64,000 bases of DNA from Planctomycetota bacterium (GTDB lineage Bacteria > Planctomycetota > Phycisphaerae > UBA1845 > PWPN01). Both the position numbers and the translations under genes were made by a program. The stretch covers positions 124,001-188,000 of the forward strand of contig JAKPHF010000008.1 in assembly GCA_029550525.1 (NCBI GenBank), written 5' to 3'. The notes under the pieces were generated by a model. That model had not been told where the DNA came from. It searched no databases and saw only the letters and a list, made by a program, of their open reading frames with translations. Shown piece by piece: positions 35,765 to 44,513 of this stretch; positions within the stretch are counted from its first letter, which is position 1, and every line of letters begins with the position of its first letter.

Positions 35765-36602
35765 TTACGCAGCGGATGCGGTCGCGTTGGCCGGGTGCTC
35801 GGCAATGAGCCGGCCCACGCGCGACCGACAGAGGCAATAGTAGACGGTGGAGATGAGAATCGACCCGGCATACGTCAGGACTGGGAAAGCAGCCAACAAG
35901 CGGAAGGCCGGCGTGAGAAACATCATCCCTCCGCCAGGGATAACGAAACCGTAGATGTAGGACAGGTATGCCGTATTGACCGCCAGGGCCACCACAGTCA
36001 GGCTCACGGTCAAGATGCACCAGAAGCGCACTGACTGGTTGAGCCTCGATAGCAAGCAATAAAGATAACAGTAGAGCGGGATCGGCGATGAACCCATCAG
36101 GAGCGTGGTGCCGAGAATCAAGCCGACGTGCCATAAGCGAGTCCAGGCTAAAGCCTGCAGAAATGGAAGCAGGAAGCCGGCGAGGAGGGACACATACAGG
36201 ACGCGGACAACCAGCCTGAGCCGGAGAAGCCCCGTTGAAAACAGATATGGGGGATGCCGGGTGACGAGCAGCGCACCTGCCAAGCTACAACCCGCCACCA
36301 CGAAGCGGCCGACCTGCAACATAGCGAGAAGAAGTACGGAACCACCACCTGGACCAAGACAGCCGCCAGGCTGTCAGAATTTCTGTGAAGAACAGCACGG
36401 TGAGCCCGCGGTGGATGGAGCGCAACCATTTCAGATCGGCCCCGTGGCGATCCATGATGGACTGCCGAACCGGGAAAGCGCACTCGGGACAAATGGCATT
36501 GGGTGCGAGTGTGCGCAGGTTGTAGCCGCACGAGACGCAACACAGGTCGGTATCGATGACGTGCCCGTCTGGTTCGAACGCAGGACTGGCGGATGGTTGC
36601 AT
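35765..36602 (-). pseudogene. zinc-ribbon multi-TM protein split by frameshift
   Basis: ATG 36602 opens a frame with a Cys4 ribbon ('CVSCGYNLRTLAPNAICPEC') then 'ADLKWLRSIHRGLTVLFF', but this frame runs into poor sequence and stops at 36285. An overlapping frame (35765-36322, 185 residues) gives five to six hydrophobic helices yet has no ribosome site. The intact family has both parts in one chain. The stretch 36330-36400 also reads well as a helix in the third frame ('AAVLVQVVVPYFFSL'), so one or two small indels, real or from assembly, probably broke one gene. Function of the family is unknown. Confidence 0.55.
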
Positions 36603-36692
36603 CCGATAGATTCTAATCGTCGGCGGAGCGTCGGCAATTTTTTTCCGACCTAGTGTCGGGCAAACGGAGCCGTCCGATCTAGGTAATCCATG

Positions 36693-36745
36693 GGCTATCA
36701 GCTGTCAGCCGGATGGTCGGCTGAAGACTCACGGATGACAGTGCC
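36693..36745. repeat. AGCTGTCAGCC-type repeat, copy 5 (diverged)
   Basis: GGCTATCAGCTGTCAGCCGGATGGTCGGCTGA resembles the AGCTATGAGCTGTGAGC family and carries a GCC-GGA core like copies 3 and 4. It sits in a 507-base gene-free stretch (36603-37109). Confidence 0.45.
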
Positions 36746-36815
36746 GCCGAGTCCGAAAAAAGCGGTCCATGACTACTTCTCGGACGGTGGTAGCGGGATT
36801 GCCCCGGATTCCGTT

Positions 36816-36843
36816 TTGGACACGAGCGATCTTGTTATATAAT
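36816..36843 (+). promoter_or_regulatory. strong sigma-70-type promoter of the amidase gene
   Basis: TTGGAC (36816-36821) and TATAAT (36838-36843) are separated by 16 bases. This is one of the best promoter matches in the window and predicts a transcript start near 36850, leaving a leader of about 260 bases before ATG 37110. Confidence 0.6.
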
Positions 36844-36849
36844 GTCCTT

Positions 36850-37109
36850 GGGAGTTGGGGTCTCGCGCACCTCGCGATCCGGGAACCGAGCGTCCCGCCG
36901 GTCAAAGGCGGGATAGGTGTTTATCCCTGCCATTTGTGAGGCCGACACCGCAGGCAGTTCCCGTGCGGCCTCAGGCGACAGTTCTGGGGGACACGTCTCC
37001 CGCCGGGTAGAGGCGAGCAGGATGCCCACCCGCAAAAAATGCGCGAATCTCATTCTGCGGAATCGACAACCGAGAGTCACGTACACGTCCCGCACGACAG
37101 GAGGAGCAT
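36850..37109 (+). other. long structured 5' leader of the amidase gene
   Basis: No gene is seen, but stable hairpins are: GGCGGGATA (36907-36915) with TATCCC-T-GCC (36922-36931), and GAGGCCG (36938-36944) with CGGCCTC (36966-36972), plus TCGCG/CGCGA near 36862 and GGGGAC/GTCTCC-type pairing near 36980. It ends with a perfect AGGAGG five bases before ATG. It matches no riboswitch consensus that I could apply (no cobalamin, SAM, TPP or GEMM core). Confidence 0.45.
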
Positions 37110-40100
37110 ATGCGAGTCACACCACGTCTGCTGCTGTCCTGCGCATGGGTTCTGACCACGGCCGGCGCCCTGCCGGCCCAGACGGTTCACGTCCGCTTCT
37201 ATCAGGGCGACGGTATCGTCTCCGTCCCTCGTGACATACCAGCAGACACGAGCCCCGTCGCGGCGGCAGTGGAAGCGCTGGTGGCCGGGCCGACGCCGGA
37301 GGAAGCGGCTCAGGGTATCGTCTCGAGCATCCCTGCCGGCACGAAAGTGGTCGGCCTGGACCAAGGGGAGTCGACCGTTTCCGTCGATCTGTCGGACGAC
37401 ATCCTGGTCGGTTTCGACGAGCACGCGCTGCAATCCATCTTCATGCAGTTCCGCGCGACGCTCGGCGACTTTCCCGAAATCCTCAGCATCCGCCTGACCT
37501 GCCATGGAGTGTTGCTGGCCGACTATTTGGCTCCGGCTCCGATGATCCAGGCCGTACCCGACAAAGACCAGCCGCCGATGATCACGGCGTCGCTCAGCGG
37601 TCGAAAGATCACCATCGGCCCGTCGCACGGGCGGTTCTGGAACGGCTCGGGCTGGTACTGGCAGCGGTCCGACCCCTGCGGGTTCGGCGAGGCGGTACTC
37701 GAAGACACCAACAGTATCCGCCTGTGCCAGTTCCTCTATCAGTACCTCACGCAGGACGGGGCCATCGTTCACGTCCCGCGCGAGTTGAACGAGAACACAT
37801 GTTGTCACAGCGCCACCGGGCTGGCGTGGTGGAAGATGGCCGCCCGGTACTGGTTGCAGCACAACGGTCTGCCCTCCTATGTCTGGGACAGTTCGACCAG
37901 TGACTCAAACGACGACATCCGCGCCCGGCCTCTGTTCGCGGACTATCGCGGCACGAACATCTACATCGCGTGCCACACCAACGCGGGCGGCGGCACGGGC
38001 ACCGAGACGTTCCGCGATACCGCGATGGCCTACCCCGCCCACGAGGCGGCCAGCTACACGCTGGCCACGGCCGTGAACACGAACGTAGTCAATGCCATTC
38101 GCGAGATGGTGGATTCCAGTTGGGCCAACCGCGGCGTCAAGGACTCCAACGGCGGTTTCGGCGAGATCCGCATTCCCAATCAGCCCGCCATCCTCATCGA
38201 ACTGGCGTTCCATGATCATTGCACCAAGGACGGCGTGTACCTCAAAGACAACTTCTTCCGGTCCGTGGCCGAATGGGGCCTGTACAAGGGGGTCTGTCAA
38301 TATTTCGGCACGACACCCACGTGGGACAAGTACTCGTGCGAGCTGGTCAGCAACACCATCCCAAGCACCATGACCGCCGGCCAGGTGTACAACGTCAACG
38401 TCGTCATGCGCAACCGGGGCGTGGTTTGGAGCAACGCCCGCAGCTTCCGGCTCGGAGCGGTCGGCGACAGCGACCCGTTCACGTCATTCAACCGCGTGAA
38501 CATCTCCGGCGAAGTCAGGCCCGGCGCCACGTACACGTTCAGTTTCCAGATGACCGCCCCGGCACCAGGCACTTACACCTCCGATTGGCGGATGGTCCGC
38601 GACGGTGTGACCTGGTTCGGCCCCACGCTCACCAAGACCATCCAGGTTATCCCCGCCGTGGAGGACAACGAGCCGCCGAGCACACCGACGAACCTGGTCG
38701 CTTCGGCAGGCGGTCCCACCTCCGTCCAACTGAACTGGACGGCGTCCACCGACAACATCGGCGTGAGCGGCTATGACATCCGCCGCAACGGGGCCGTCAT
38801 CGCCACCAGCGGCAGTAACAGCTACGTGGACAACACCGTCGTGCCCTCCACCAGCTACACGTATGAGGTCCGGGCCCGCGACGCATCGAACAACACGTCG
38901 GGCTGGAGCAACTCCGCGAGCGTGACCACACCGCCCGGCCCCGTCGTGGTCTTCTCCGACGGCTTCAACGGGAATCTGAACAACTGGACACAAACGGTGG
39001 CAGGCTTCGATTACAGCACGGCCGTCAACCACGGCACGTATCCGGGCAGCGGCGCCGCCCGCGTCGGAGCCGGCGAGTCCGACCAGATGGCGCACGTGTT
39101 CGACCGACCGTTCGCCGGTGGCAAGGTTTCCGGATGGTTCTGGGACAGTAAGGGCGGCTGGAAGTCCGGGACGTGCGGCAACAGCTTCCGCCAGTCGCTG
39201 TCGCTCCGCGATATCAACAACACCGCGGCCATGATCATCGACAATGAGTTCTACAGCCCGACGGGCAATCAGTACTACTGCTATCGCACGGTGGGTAGCG
39301 GCGGTGTAGCGCACACAGCGTACGGCACGCGAGACCCGGCCACAGATTGCAACGGCACGTGGGTGTACTTCGAGACCACCGTCACGCCCGGCGCCCCGGG
39401 CAGCCTGGGAACGCTGCAACTGAAGGTTACCGACCGGGCCGGCACGAGCATCGCCACGCCGCCCATGACCAGCGACTTCTACTCGCACGGTATCGGCCGC
39501 ATCACGTTGGGCCTCGGCGTCAGCTCGACCAACGAGGGCTGGTGGGACGACATCGCCTTCGAGGCCACCGCCCCCGGCGTTCCCAGCATGGGCACGCCCG
39601 TGGCAGAGTCGAGCACGTCGATCCGCTGGGTCTTCAGCCCGGCCGACAACAACCTCTTCGGTTATGAGGTCGCCGATGCCGCCGGCGCGATCAAGTCGCC
39701 GCAGTACCCGGCAACCGGCTGGCTTACCCGAACGGCCACGTCGTGGACCGAGGAGGACCTGCTGCCCAACACGCAGTACACCCGCAAGGTCCGGGCGTGG
39801 AACGGCACACTGAACGGCGCGTACTCCGAGGTGGTCTCGGCCTATACGCTCTCCGCTCCGCCCACCGCGGGCAGCGTGGTCGCCGACAGCACGGGCGTTT
39901 GTCCGGGCCAGCCCGTCTCCTGGACGGCGGTCGGCGGCTTCGGACCGGGCAAGGTGAGCTACTACCGGTACGTCTGGAACCAGTTGCCCACGCACCAGTT
40001 CACCGGCAACGAGCCCATCTGGTCGGAAGGCACACTGGAAGTGTCAGCCAACGCCGCGGGTGCGTGGTACCTGCACGTGCAAGGCTTCAACGCCGCCGAC

Positions 40101-40364
40101 GTGCCCAACGGCACATACGACTATCTGCTGCCTACGCAGGCCATGGTGGCCGCCGACTTCGACGCCGACTGCGATGTGGACACCGCGGATTATCTGTTCT
40201 TCGAATCCTGCCTGACCGGTCCCGATCTGGGGCCGCCGGCCGGGAATTGCCGGAGCGCCGACCTCGACGGTGACGACGACGTCGATCAGGAGGATTTCGG
40301 CCTGTTCCAGCGTTGCCTGAGCGGCACCGGCACACCGGCCGAACCGACCTGCATGGACGACTGA
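37110..40364 (+). CDS. GerMN-amidase protein with Ig, FN3 and dockerin-like domains
   Basis: The 1084-residue exported protein (signal peptide LLLSCAWVLTTAGALPAQ) begins with a GerMN domain (residues 28-135). An N-acetylmuramoyl-L-alanine amidase follows (about 165-400): His173, Glu195-198, 'IYIACHTNAGGG' with His289, and 'AILIELAFHDH' with Glu365 as the likely catalytic residue. Then come an Ig-like domain (395-510), a fibronectin III domain (525-610), a beta-rich segment, and a Cys-containing dockerin pair ('DFDADCDVDTADY', 'DLDGDDDVDQEDF'). It would cut peptidoglycan stem peptides while being held at the surface. AGGAGG precedes ATG 37110. Confidence 0.9.
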   Translation: MRVTPRLLLSCAWVLTTAGALPAQTVHVRFYQGDGIVSVPRDIPADTSPVAAAVEALVAGPTPEEAAQGIVSSIPAGTKVVGLDQGESTVSVDLSDDILVGFDEHALQSIFMQFRATLGDFPEILSIRLTCHGVLLADYLAPAPMIQAVPDKDQPPMITASLSGRKITIGPSHGRFWNGSGWYWQRSDPCGFGEAVLEDTNSIRLCQFLYQYLTQDGAIVHVPRELNENTCCHSATGLAWWKMAARYWLQHNGLPSYVWDSSTSDSNDDIRARPLFADYRGTNIYIACHTNAGGGTGTETFRDTAMAYPAHEAASYTLATAVNTNVVNAIREMVDSSWANRGVKDSNGGFGEIRIPNQPAILIELAFHDHCTKDGVYLKDNFFRSVAEWGLYKGVCQYFGTTPTWDKYSCELVSNTIPSTMTAGQVYNVNVVMRNRGVVWSNARSFRLGAVGDSDPFTSFNRVNISGEVRPGATYTFSFQMTAPAPGTYTSDWRMVRDGVTWFGPTLTKTIQVIPAVEDNEPPSTPTNLVASAGGPTSVQLNWTASTDNIGVSGYDIRRNGAVIATSGSNSYVDNTVVPSTSYTYEVRARDASNNTSGWSNSASVTTPPGPVVVFSDGFNGNLNNWTQTVAGFDYSTAVNHGTYPGSGAARVGAGESDQMAHVFDRPFAGGKVSGWFWDSKGGWKSGTCGNSFRQSLSLRDINNTAAMIIDNEFYSPTGNQYYCYRTVGSGGVAHTAYGTRDPATDCNGTWVYFETTVTPGAPGSLGTLQLKVTDRAGTSIATPPMTSDFYSHGIGRITLGLGVSSTNEGWWDDIAFEATAPGVPSMGTPVAESSTSIRWVFSPADNNLFGYEVADAAGAIKSPQYPATGWLTRTATSWTEEDLLPNTQYTRKVRAWNGTLNGAYSEVVSAYTLSAPPTAGSVVADSTGVCPGQPVSWTAVGGFGPGKVSYYRYVWNQLPTHQFTGNEPIWSEGTLEVSANAAGAWYLHVQGFNAADVPNGTYDYLLPTQAMVAADFDADCDVDTADYLFFESCLTGPDLGPPAGNCRSADLDGDDDVDQEDFGLFQRCLSGTGTPAEPTCMDD

Positions 40365-40382
40365 CCAGCAAGGATGCTTTTT

Positions 40383-40470
40383 GACAGGAGAGAACAGAGA
40401 TAACGGAGGATGAAGAACGCCAATCGTGTTCCTCTGTTACCTCTGTTTCCTCCTGTTCAATTTCATCCGT
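40383..40470. repeat. ACAGAGGAAACAGAGG inverted repeat between convergent genes
   Basis: GACAGGAGAGAACAGAGATAACGGAGGA on the left is a near-perfect inverse of CCTCTGTTACCTCTGTTTCCTCCTGTTC on the right (given here in pieces of at most about 28 bases across positions 40383-40411 and 40430-40459). It lies between the stops of the amidase gene and the lipid kinase gene, followed by a short ATCCGCG direct repeat. Confidence 0.65.
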
Positions 40471-40527
40471 GACATCCGCGCCATCCGCGGATGGGTACGG
40501 ATGGAGAGGAAGAAGAGCTTCGCCCCA

Positions 40528-41406
40528 CTACACCATCGGCGGCAGACGCACGGACAGTGCGGCCGGCTCGACGCGGATGTCGAGCGGCAACGCGCCGGCC
40601 AGGTCGCCATCCATCTCCACCGGCACAGGATCGACCGACTCGATTCGCAAGCGTGTGAACCGCAGATAGCGGGCGCCGCCGTACTCCACATGGCACGCGA
40701 GAAGCGTCCGCAACGAATGACCTAGCAGTTGGATCTGGTTGCGACAAGGCAACACCAGCAGATCGAGCAGACCGTCGTCCGGGCGGGCGTCGCGCACGAC
40801 CGGCAACCCCAGCGAATATCGCGACATGTTGCCCACGAACGCCATGCCCCGCCCCTGCCACCACAACGTGTCGTTGTGATAGATGCGCAGCTCGGGCCAG
40901 CGATGCGTCCAGAACGTTCGCCAGATGGGTTCGAGATACGTCAGGTGCGTGATGTGTCCGCGCCGCTGACGCACGAGCCGATCGACCACCTCGGCATCGA
41001 AGCCCGCACCGGCCACGACCACAAACTTCTCATCGTTGGCCGCCCCGACGTCCAACCGCACGGTTCGGCCAGCAGTGATGCAAGCCGGGATCAGGTCCGC
41101 ACGGGCCCGGAACCCGAGCGACTTGGCCACCAGGTTTTCCGTCCCCGTCGGCCAGATCATCAGAGGCGCCGTCGTGCCGGCGAGTCCCTCCACCACTTCC
41201 CGCACCGTGCCGTCGCCTCCACCGGCGATGACGTAGCTGGCGGTTTCTGCCGCCTCGCGAGCAAGCACTCGGCCGTGCCCCGCATAGCGCGTGGTCTGCA
41301 CGCGGACCTCGATGCCCATCCCCCGCAAGCGGTCGAGCATCACGCGCAGGGCCGAATGCTGACGAAACGCCCCTGCCACGGGATTGACGATGGCCACCAC
41401 CTTCAT
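40528..41406 (-). CDS. diacylglycerol kinase-family lipid kinase
   Basis: The 292-residue product starts at ATG 41406. 'VVAIVNPVAG' at the N-terminus and 'VIAGGGDGTVREV' (GGGDGT at residues 62-67) are the nucleotide-binding motifs of the DAGK/YegS/BmrU family. 'IWPTGTENLVAKSLG' and 'VVAGAGFDAEVV' are also typical, and 'VEMDGDLAG' ends the second domain. It probably phosphorylates a membrane lipid. The ribosome site is weak. It is divergent from the oxidoreductase gene. Confidence 0.88.
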   Translation of the reverse strand: MKVVAIVNPVAGAFRQHSALRVMLDRLRGMGIEVRVQTTRYAGHGRVLAREAAETASYVIAGGGDGTVREVVEGLAGTTAPLMIWPTGTENLVAKSLGFRARADLIPACITAGRTVRLDVGAANDEKFVVVAGAGFDAEVVDRLVRQRRGHITHLTYLEPIWRTFWTHRWPELRIYHNDTLWWQGRGMAFVGNMSRYSLGLPVVRDARPDDGLLDLLVLPCRNQIQLLGHSLRTLLACHVEYGGARYLRFTRLRIESVDPVPVEMDGDLAGALPLDIRVEPAALSVRLPPMV

Positions 41407-41532
41407 GGATGCCAAGTTTATCCTGAACTTGTGCATCCTACGAGCCGTCGCAAGCGAGCGGTCGCGCACGCGGCGAACGGCCGTCCCTTGTCCGCCTTGA
41501 CCGAACCGTCCGGCCGCTCGATGATTGGCGGC

Positions 41533-42702
41533 ATGAACAGACGCGAATTCATCCAGCAGGCAGCGGCGGGAGCGGCGATTCTTTCCTCAACCGGCAGACT
41601 GTCGGCCCAGACGGCGTCGGACAAGCTGAAGGTGGCCGTCATTGGCCGCACGGGCCGGGGCAACTACGGCCACAACCTCGACGTCGTGTGGAAGCACTTC
41701 GACCAGGTGCGAATCGTCGCCGTCGCCGATGAGGACGAGGCCGGCCGCCGGCAGGCCGCCGAACGGCTGGGCGTCACCCGCCAATACGCCGACTACCGCG
41801 AGATGCTCGCCAAGGAGAAGCCGCACATCGTCAGCATCGCCCCCCGCTGGCCCGACTGCCATCGCGAGATGGCCCTGGCCTGCGCCGAGGCGGGCTGCCA
41901 CGTCCTGCTGGAAAAACCCATGTGCCGCTCGCTCGACGAAGCCGACGAGATCGTCGCCGCGTTCGATCGGCGTGGGCTCAAACTCGCCATGGCCCACCAG
42001 ACGCGATACAGCCCCACGCTGGACAAGATTCGCGAGTTCATCGAGGCGGGCAAGCTGGGCGACATCGTCGAGATTCGCGGTCGGGGCAAGGAGGATCATC
42101 GCGGCGGCGGCGAAGACCTGATGGTGCTCGGCGTGCACATCATGGACCTCATGCGAGCGCTGGCCGGCGACCCGCGCTGGTGCTCAGCCCGCGTGCTGGC
42201 CGACAGCCGCCTCGTCACCCGCGAAGACGTCCGCGACGGCAACGAGGGGATCGGCCCGATCGCCGGCGACGAGATTCACGCCACCTACCGGTTCGACAAG
42301 GGCATCATGGGCTACTTCTCGACTCGTCGCAGCAAGGACGGCGCGGGCGCCCGCTACGGCGTGCAGATCTTCGGCACCAAGGGCGTGCTGGCCATGACTA
42401 TGAGCGCGTTGCCCACCGTGAAGGTGCTCGAGTCGGTCACTTGGTCGCCCGAGCCGGGCGGGCCGAACTGGACGGTCTTCGCTTCCACCACCGAGCCCGA
42501 GCCGGCCAAGGAAGCCTTCGGCAACCGGCTGATCGTCGAGGATCTCATCCGGGCCATCCAAACCGGCGGCCAGACTCAGTGCGGACCACGCGACGGCCGC
42601 TGGACCATCGAGATGATCATGGCCGCCTACGAGTCGCACCGGCTCAATCGGCCCGTCGATCTGCCGCTCGAGAATCGAAAGCACCCATTGAGTCTTCTGT
42701 AG
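41533..42702 (+). CDS. Gfo/Idh/MocA-family oxidoreductase with Tat-type leader
   Basis: The 389-residue product opens with 'MNRREFIQQAAAGAAILSS', a twin-arginine-type leader common in planctomycete oxidoreductases. The Rossmann part reads 'KVAVIGRTGRGNYGHNLD', 'AVADEDEAGRRQAAERLG', 'HVLLEKPMCRSLDEAD' (EKP motif), 'MAHQTRYSPTLDKIREFI', followed by the GFO_IDH alpha/beta domain. The substrate is likely a sugar or sugar-like polyol, exported by Tat with its NAD(P). Its 3' end touches the AGCTTTCAGCTGTGA repeat at 42700, whose TAG supplies the stop. Confidence 0.87.
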   Translation: MNRREFIQQAAAGAAILSSTGRLSAQTASDKLKVAVIGRTGRGNYGHNLDVVWKHFDQVRIVAVADEDEAGRRQAAERLGVTRQYADYREMLAKEKPHIVSIAPRWPDCHREMALACAEAGCHVLLEKPMCRSLDEADEIVAAFDRRGLKLAMAHQTRYSPTLDKIREFIEAGKLGDIVEIRGRGKEDHRGGGEDLMVLGVHIMDLMRALAGDPRWCSARVLADSRLVTREDVRDGNEGIGPIAGDEIHATYRFDKGIMGYFSTRRSKDGAGARYGVQIFGTKGVLAMTMSALPTVKVLESVTWSPEPGGPNWTVFASTTEPEPAKEAFGNRLIVEDLIRAIQTGGQTQCGPRDGRWTIEMIMAAYESHRLNRPVDLPLENRKHPLSLL

Positions 42703-42780
42703 CTTTCAGCTGTGAATTATGACCTGTGAGCTATAAGCCGGACTGCGCAGCGAGCGGCGGGGCCTGACCCCGCCGTCTCT
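42700..42780. repeat. AGCTGTGAGC repeat joined to GGCGGGG hairpin, copies 3 and 3
   Basis: TAGCTTTCAGCTGTGAATTATGACCTGTGAGCTATAAGCC starts at the stop codon of the oxidoreductase and continues to 42739. CGGCGGGG-CCTGA-CCCCGCCG then lies at 42755-42775, followed by TCTCT. The same order (AGCTGTGAGC element, GCCGGAC, GGCGGGG hairpin) occurs at 46944-47016, a composite element. Confidence 0.7.
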
Positions 42781-42846
42781 TTTCGGATTCAGCTTGCCTT
42801 CCGACCTACCCCGAGCTGGATTCACCCGCGCTGGGTTATGGTATAG

Positions 42847-43761
42847 TCATGCCCTCGCGTTGTCGGGCAGGTGAACGTCGCGGACCAGGCCGACGGCGGA
42901 TAGAGCGCGGATGACCAGCCAACTGACGTCCACTTCCCAGCGTTGCAGGCCGTGCCGCGCCGATCGTGGGAAGGCGTGATGATTGTTGTGCCAGCCCTCG
43001 CCGAAGCTCAGCAAGGCGACCCACCACAGATTCCGCGACACGTCGGACGTCTCGTACGTGCGATAACCCCAGGTATGCGAAGCGGAATTGACGAACCACG
43101 TGGCGTGATACACGTAGACCAGCCGCACGAAGATGCCCCAGATCACGCATGGCCAGCCGCCCCACAAATATAGCGCGGCCGCCAACACGAACTGCCAATA
43201 GACGGTCGTCCGCTCGAAGAACACTTGGCCCCGATCGCGGGCCAAATCCTTGGCGTATCGGCTGTACTGGTCGTAATCATCGAACGAAGGATCGTACGTG
43301 AAACACCACAGCACATGCGACCAGAAGAAGCCGTGCCGCGGCGAGTGCGGATCCTGTTCATCATCCGAGTGCTGATGGTGCAACCGGTGCGTCGCCGTCC
43401 ACTTGATCGGGCCGCCCTGCAGATTCAGGCAGCCCAAGAGCGTCAGGATGTATTCGAGGCCTTTGCTGCAGCGGAAGCTGCGATGCGTGAGCAGCCGGTG
43501 AAAGCCGATGGTGATGCCCATGCCGCAGACAGCCTGCAGCGCGAGCGCCGTCAGCAGCGCTTTCCACGTGAACATGGCGGGCCAGAAAGCCAGCAGCGCC
43601 GCCAGATGAATACCGATGATGCCAAACATCGGCCCCCAGTTAGGCCGGCCGCCGGCCTTGCGGCTGGACTGAAGAAGCGGTCTGGAGGCGGGTTCCGCAG
43701 ATTCGAGAACCGCATAGGAAGCGGGCTGAGCAGCCACGCTTGGATCAACAATACTGGGCAT
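42847..43761 (-). CDS. acyl-CoA/acyl-lipid delta-9-type fatty acid desaturase
   Basis: The 304-residue product has the three His boxes of membrane stearoyl-type desaturases: 'HRLLTHRSF' (His88, His93), 'WTATHRLHHQHSD' (His125, 128, 129), and 'EGWHNNHHAFP'. Hydrophobic segments near residues 45-80 and 195-235 anchor it in the membrane. It would introduce a double bond in membrane acyl chains for fluidity. The start is ATG 43761 (MPSIVDP); the frame upstream extends without a clear ribosome site. Confidence 0.9.
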   Translation of the reverse strand: MPSIVDPSVAAQPASYAVLESAEPASRPLLQSSRKAGGRPNWGPMFGIIGIHLAALLAFWPAMFTWKALLTALALQAVCGMGITIGFHRLLTHRSFRCSKGLEYILTLLGCLNLQGGPIKWTATHRLHHQHSDDEQDPHSPRHGFFWSHVLWCFTYDPSFDDYDQYSRYAKDLARDRGQVFFERTTVYWQFVLAAALYLWGGWPCVIWGIFVRLVYVYHATWFVNSASHTWGYRTYETSDVSRNLWWVALLSFGEGWHNNHHAFPRSARHGLQRWEVDVSWLVIRALSAVGLVRDVHLPDNARA

Positions 43762-44128
43762 AACAGGTCCGAGGGTCTCGCAGTCATACCGGTCGGACCA
43801 CCTGGCGACGAGCTTCGGAGTCCTGCCGATTCGAGCAGTATTGTAGGCCGCTACTGCGGCACTGACCCGTGAATAATGTGGAATGTCGCGATCGCGGACA
43901 GAGTCCGCGGGGACTGGGGCCTGGGACCTGGGGACTGGGGGTTGGGAGCTGGCGAAAGAATCTGAGTCGTCGTAACCTCGTCGGACGACGGTGTTCCCGG
44001 GAGGCGGGTGTCTTGCCCGCTTCATGGATGGGATTCCCTTTCATCTTCGCGTGCATGCACGAGATGTTCTGGCGGATTGAATCGTTTCGGAGCTATCGCA
44101 TCTCGCACCAGCCGACCGCAAGCGGCTC
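43762..44128. repeat. gene-free stretch with GGGGACTGGGG repeat and GGCGGG hairpin
   Basis: Two repeats are visible: a tandem GGGACTGGGGCCTGGGACCT-type run at 43910-43952, and GGCGGG...CCCGC at 44003-44020. The first resembles, in reverse, the sequence at 52670-52713 and the one at 58697-58731. No further gene or promoter is seen in these 367 bases. Confidence 0.6.
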
Positions 44129-44488
44129 GTGCAGTCGTCTGTCGGCCGGCTCTTTCAGGTGGCGTTACTGTTAAACTGCACCGTCGTCGGCGGCGTTCTG
44201 GGCACGCTATCGGGTCTTCTCATCGCTTCCATGCTCGGAATCGCCGGAACCACCATGGCGGTGGTCCTCGCCTTGGTTGCCGCGCCGGTGGGCATGGTCC
44301 TGATGTTTCAGCTCAACCTCATCCGCATGCGCGGAGAATTGCGGATATACCTCGAGCAGGTCGCACAAACGCAGCGGCTGCCCATGTGCCTGAACTGCGG
44401 TTACGATCACCAAGGTCTGACCAGCGACGTCTGTCCCGAATGCGGTAAGCCGCTCCCGTCCCCCCGTAACGGATCGCCTGACATCTGA
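44129..44488 (+). CDS. small membrane protein with C-terminal Cys4 zinc ribbon
   Basis: The 119-residue product has two hydrophobic helices ('VALLLNCTVVGGVLGTLSGL' and 'TTMAVVLALVAAPVGMVLMF') and ends with 'CLNCGYDHQGLTSDVCPECG', a CxxC-x-CxxC ribbon of the type often fused to planctomycete membrane proteins. The ribbon end is cytosolic or periplasmic depending on topology. Start GTG 44129 has no clear ribosome site. It is related in architecture to the broken gene at 35765-36602, with the ribbon at the opposite end. Confidence 0.6.
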   Translation: MQSSVGRLFQVALLLNCTVVGGVLGTLSGLLIASMLGIAGTTMAVVLALVAAPVGMVLMFQLNLIRMRGELRIYLEQVAQTQRLPMCLNCGYDHQGLTSDVCPECGKPLPSPRNGSPDI

Positions 44489-44513
44489 TCGCCCACAGCC
44501 TGTAGCTCTCTTC

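Noticed and set aside
36850..37109. Known riboswitch class (cobalamin, GEMM, TPP, SAM) in the amidase leader
   Set aside because: Core motifs of these classes were looked for and not found; it is reported only as a structured leader.
38484..39995. 503-codon minus-strand frame opposite the amidase gene
   Set aside because: Mirror of FN3/Ig-rich coding DNA; Arg/Val/Gly-rich with no domain.
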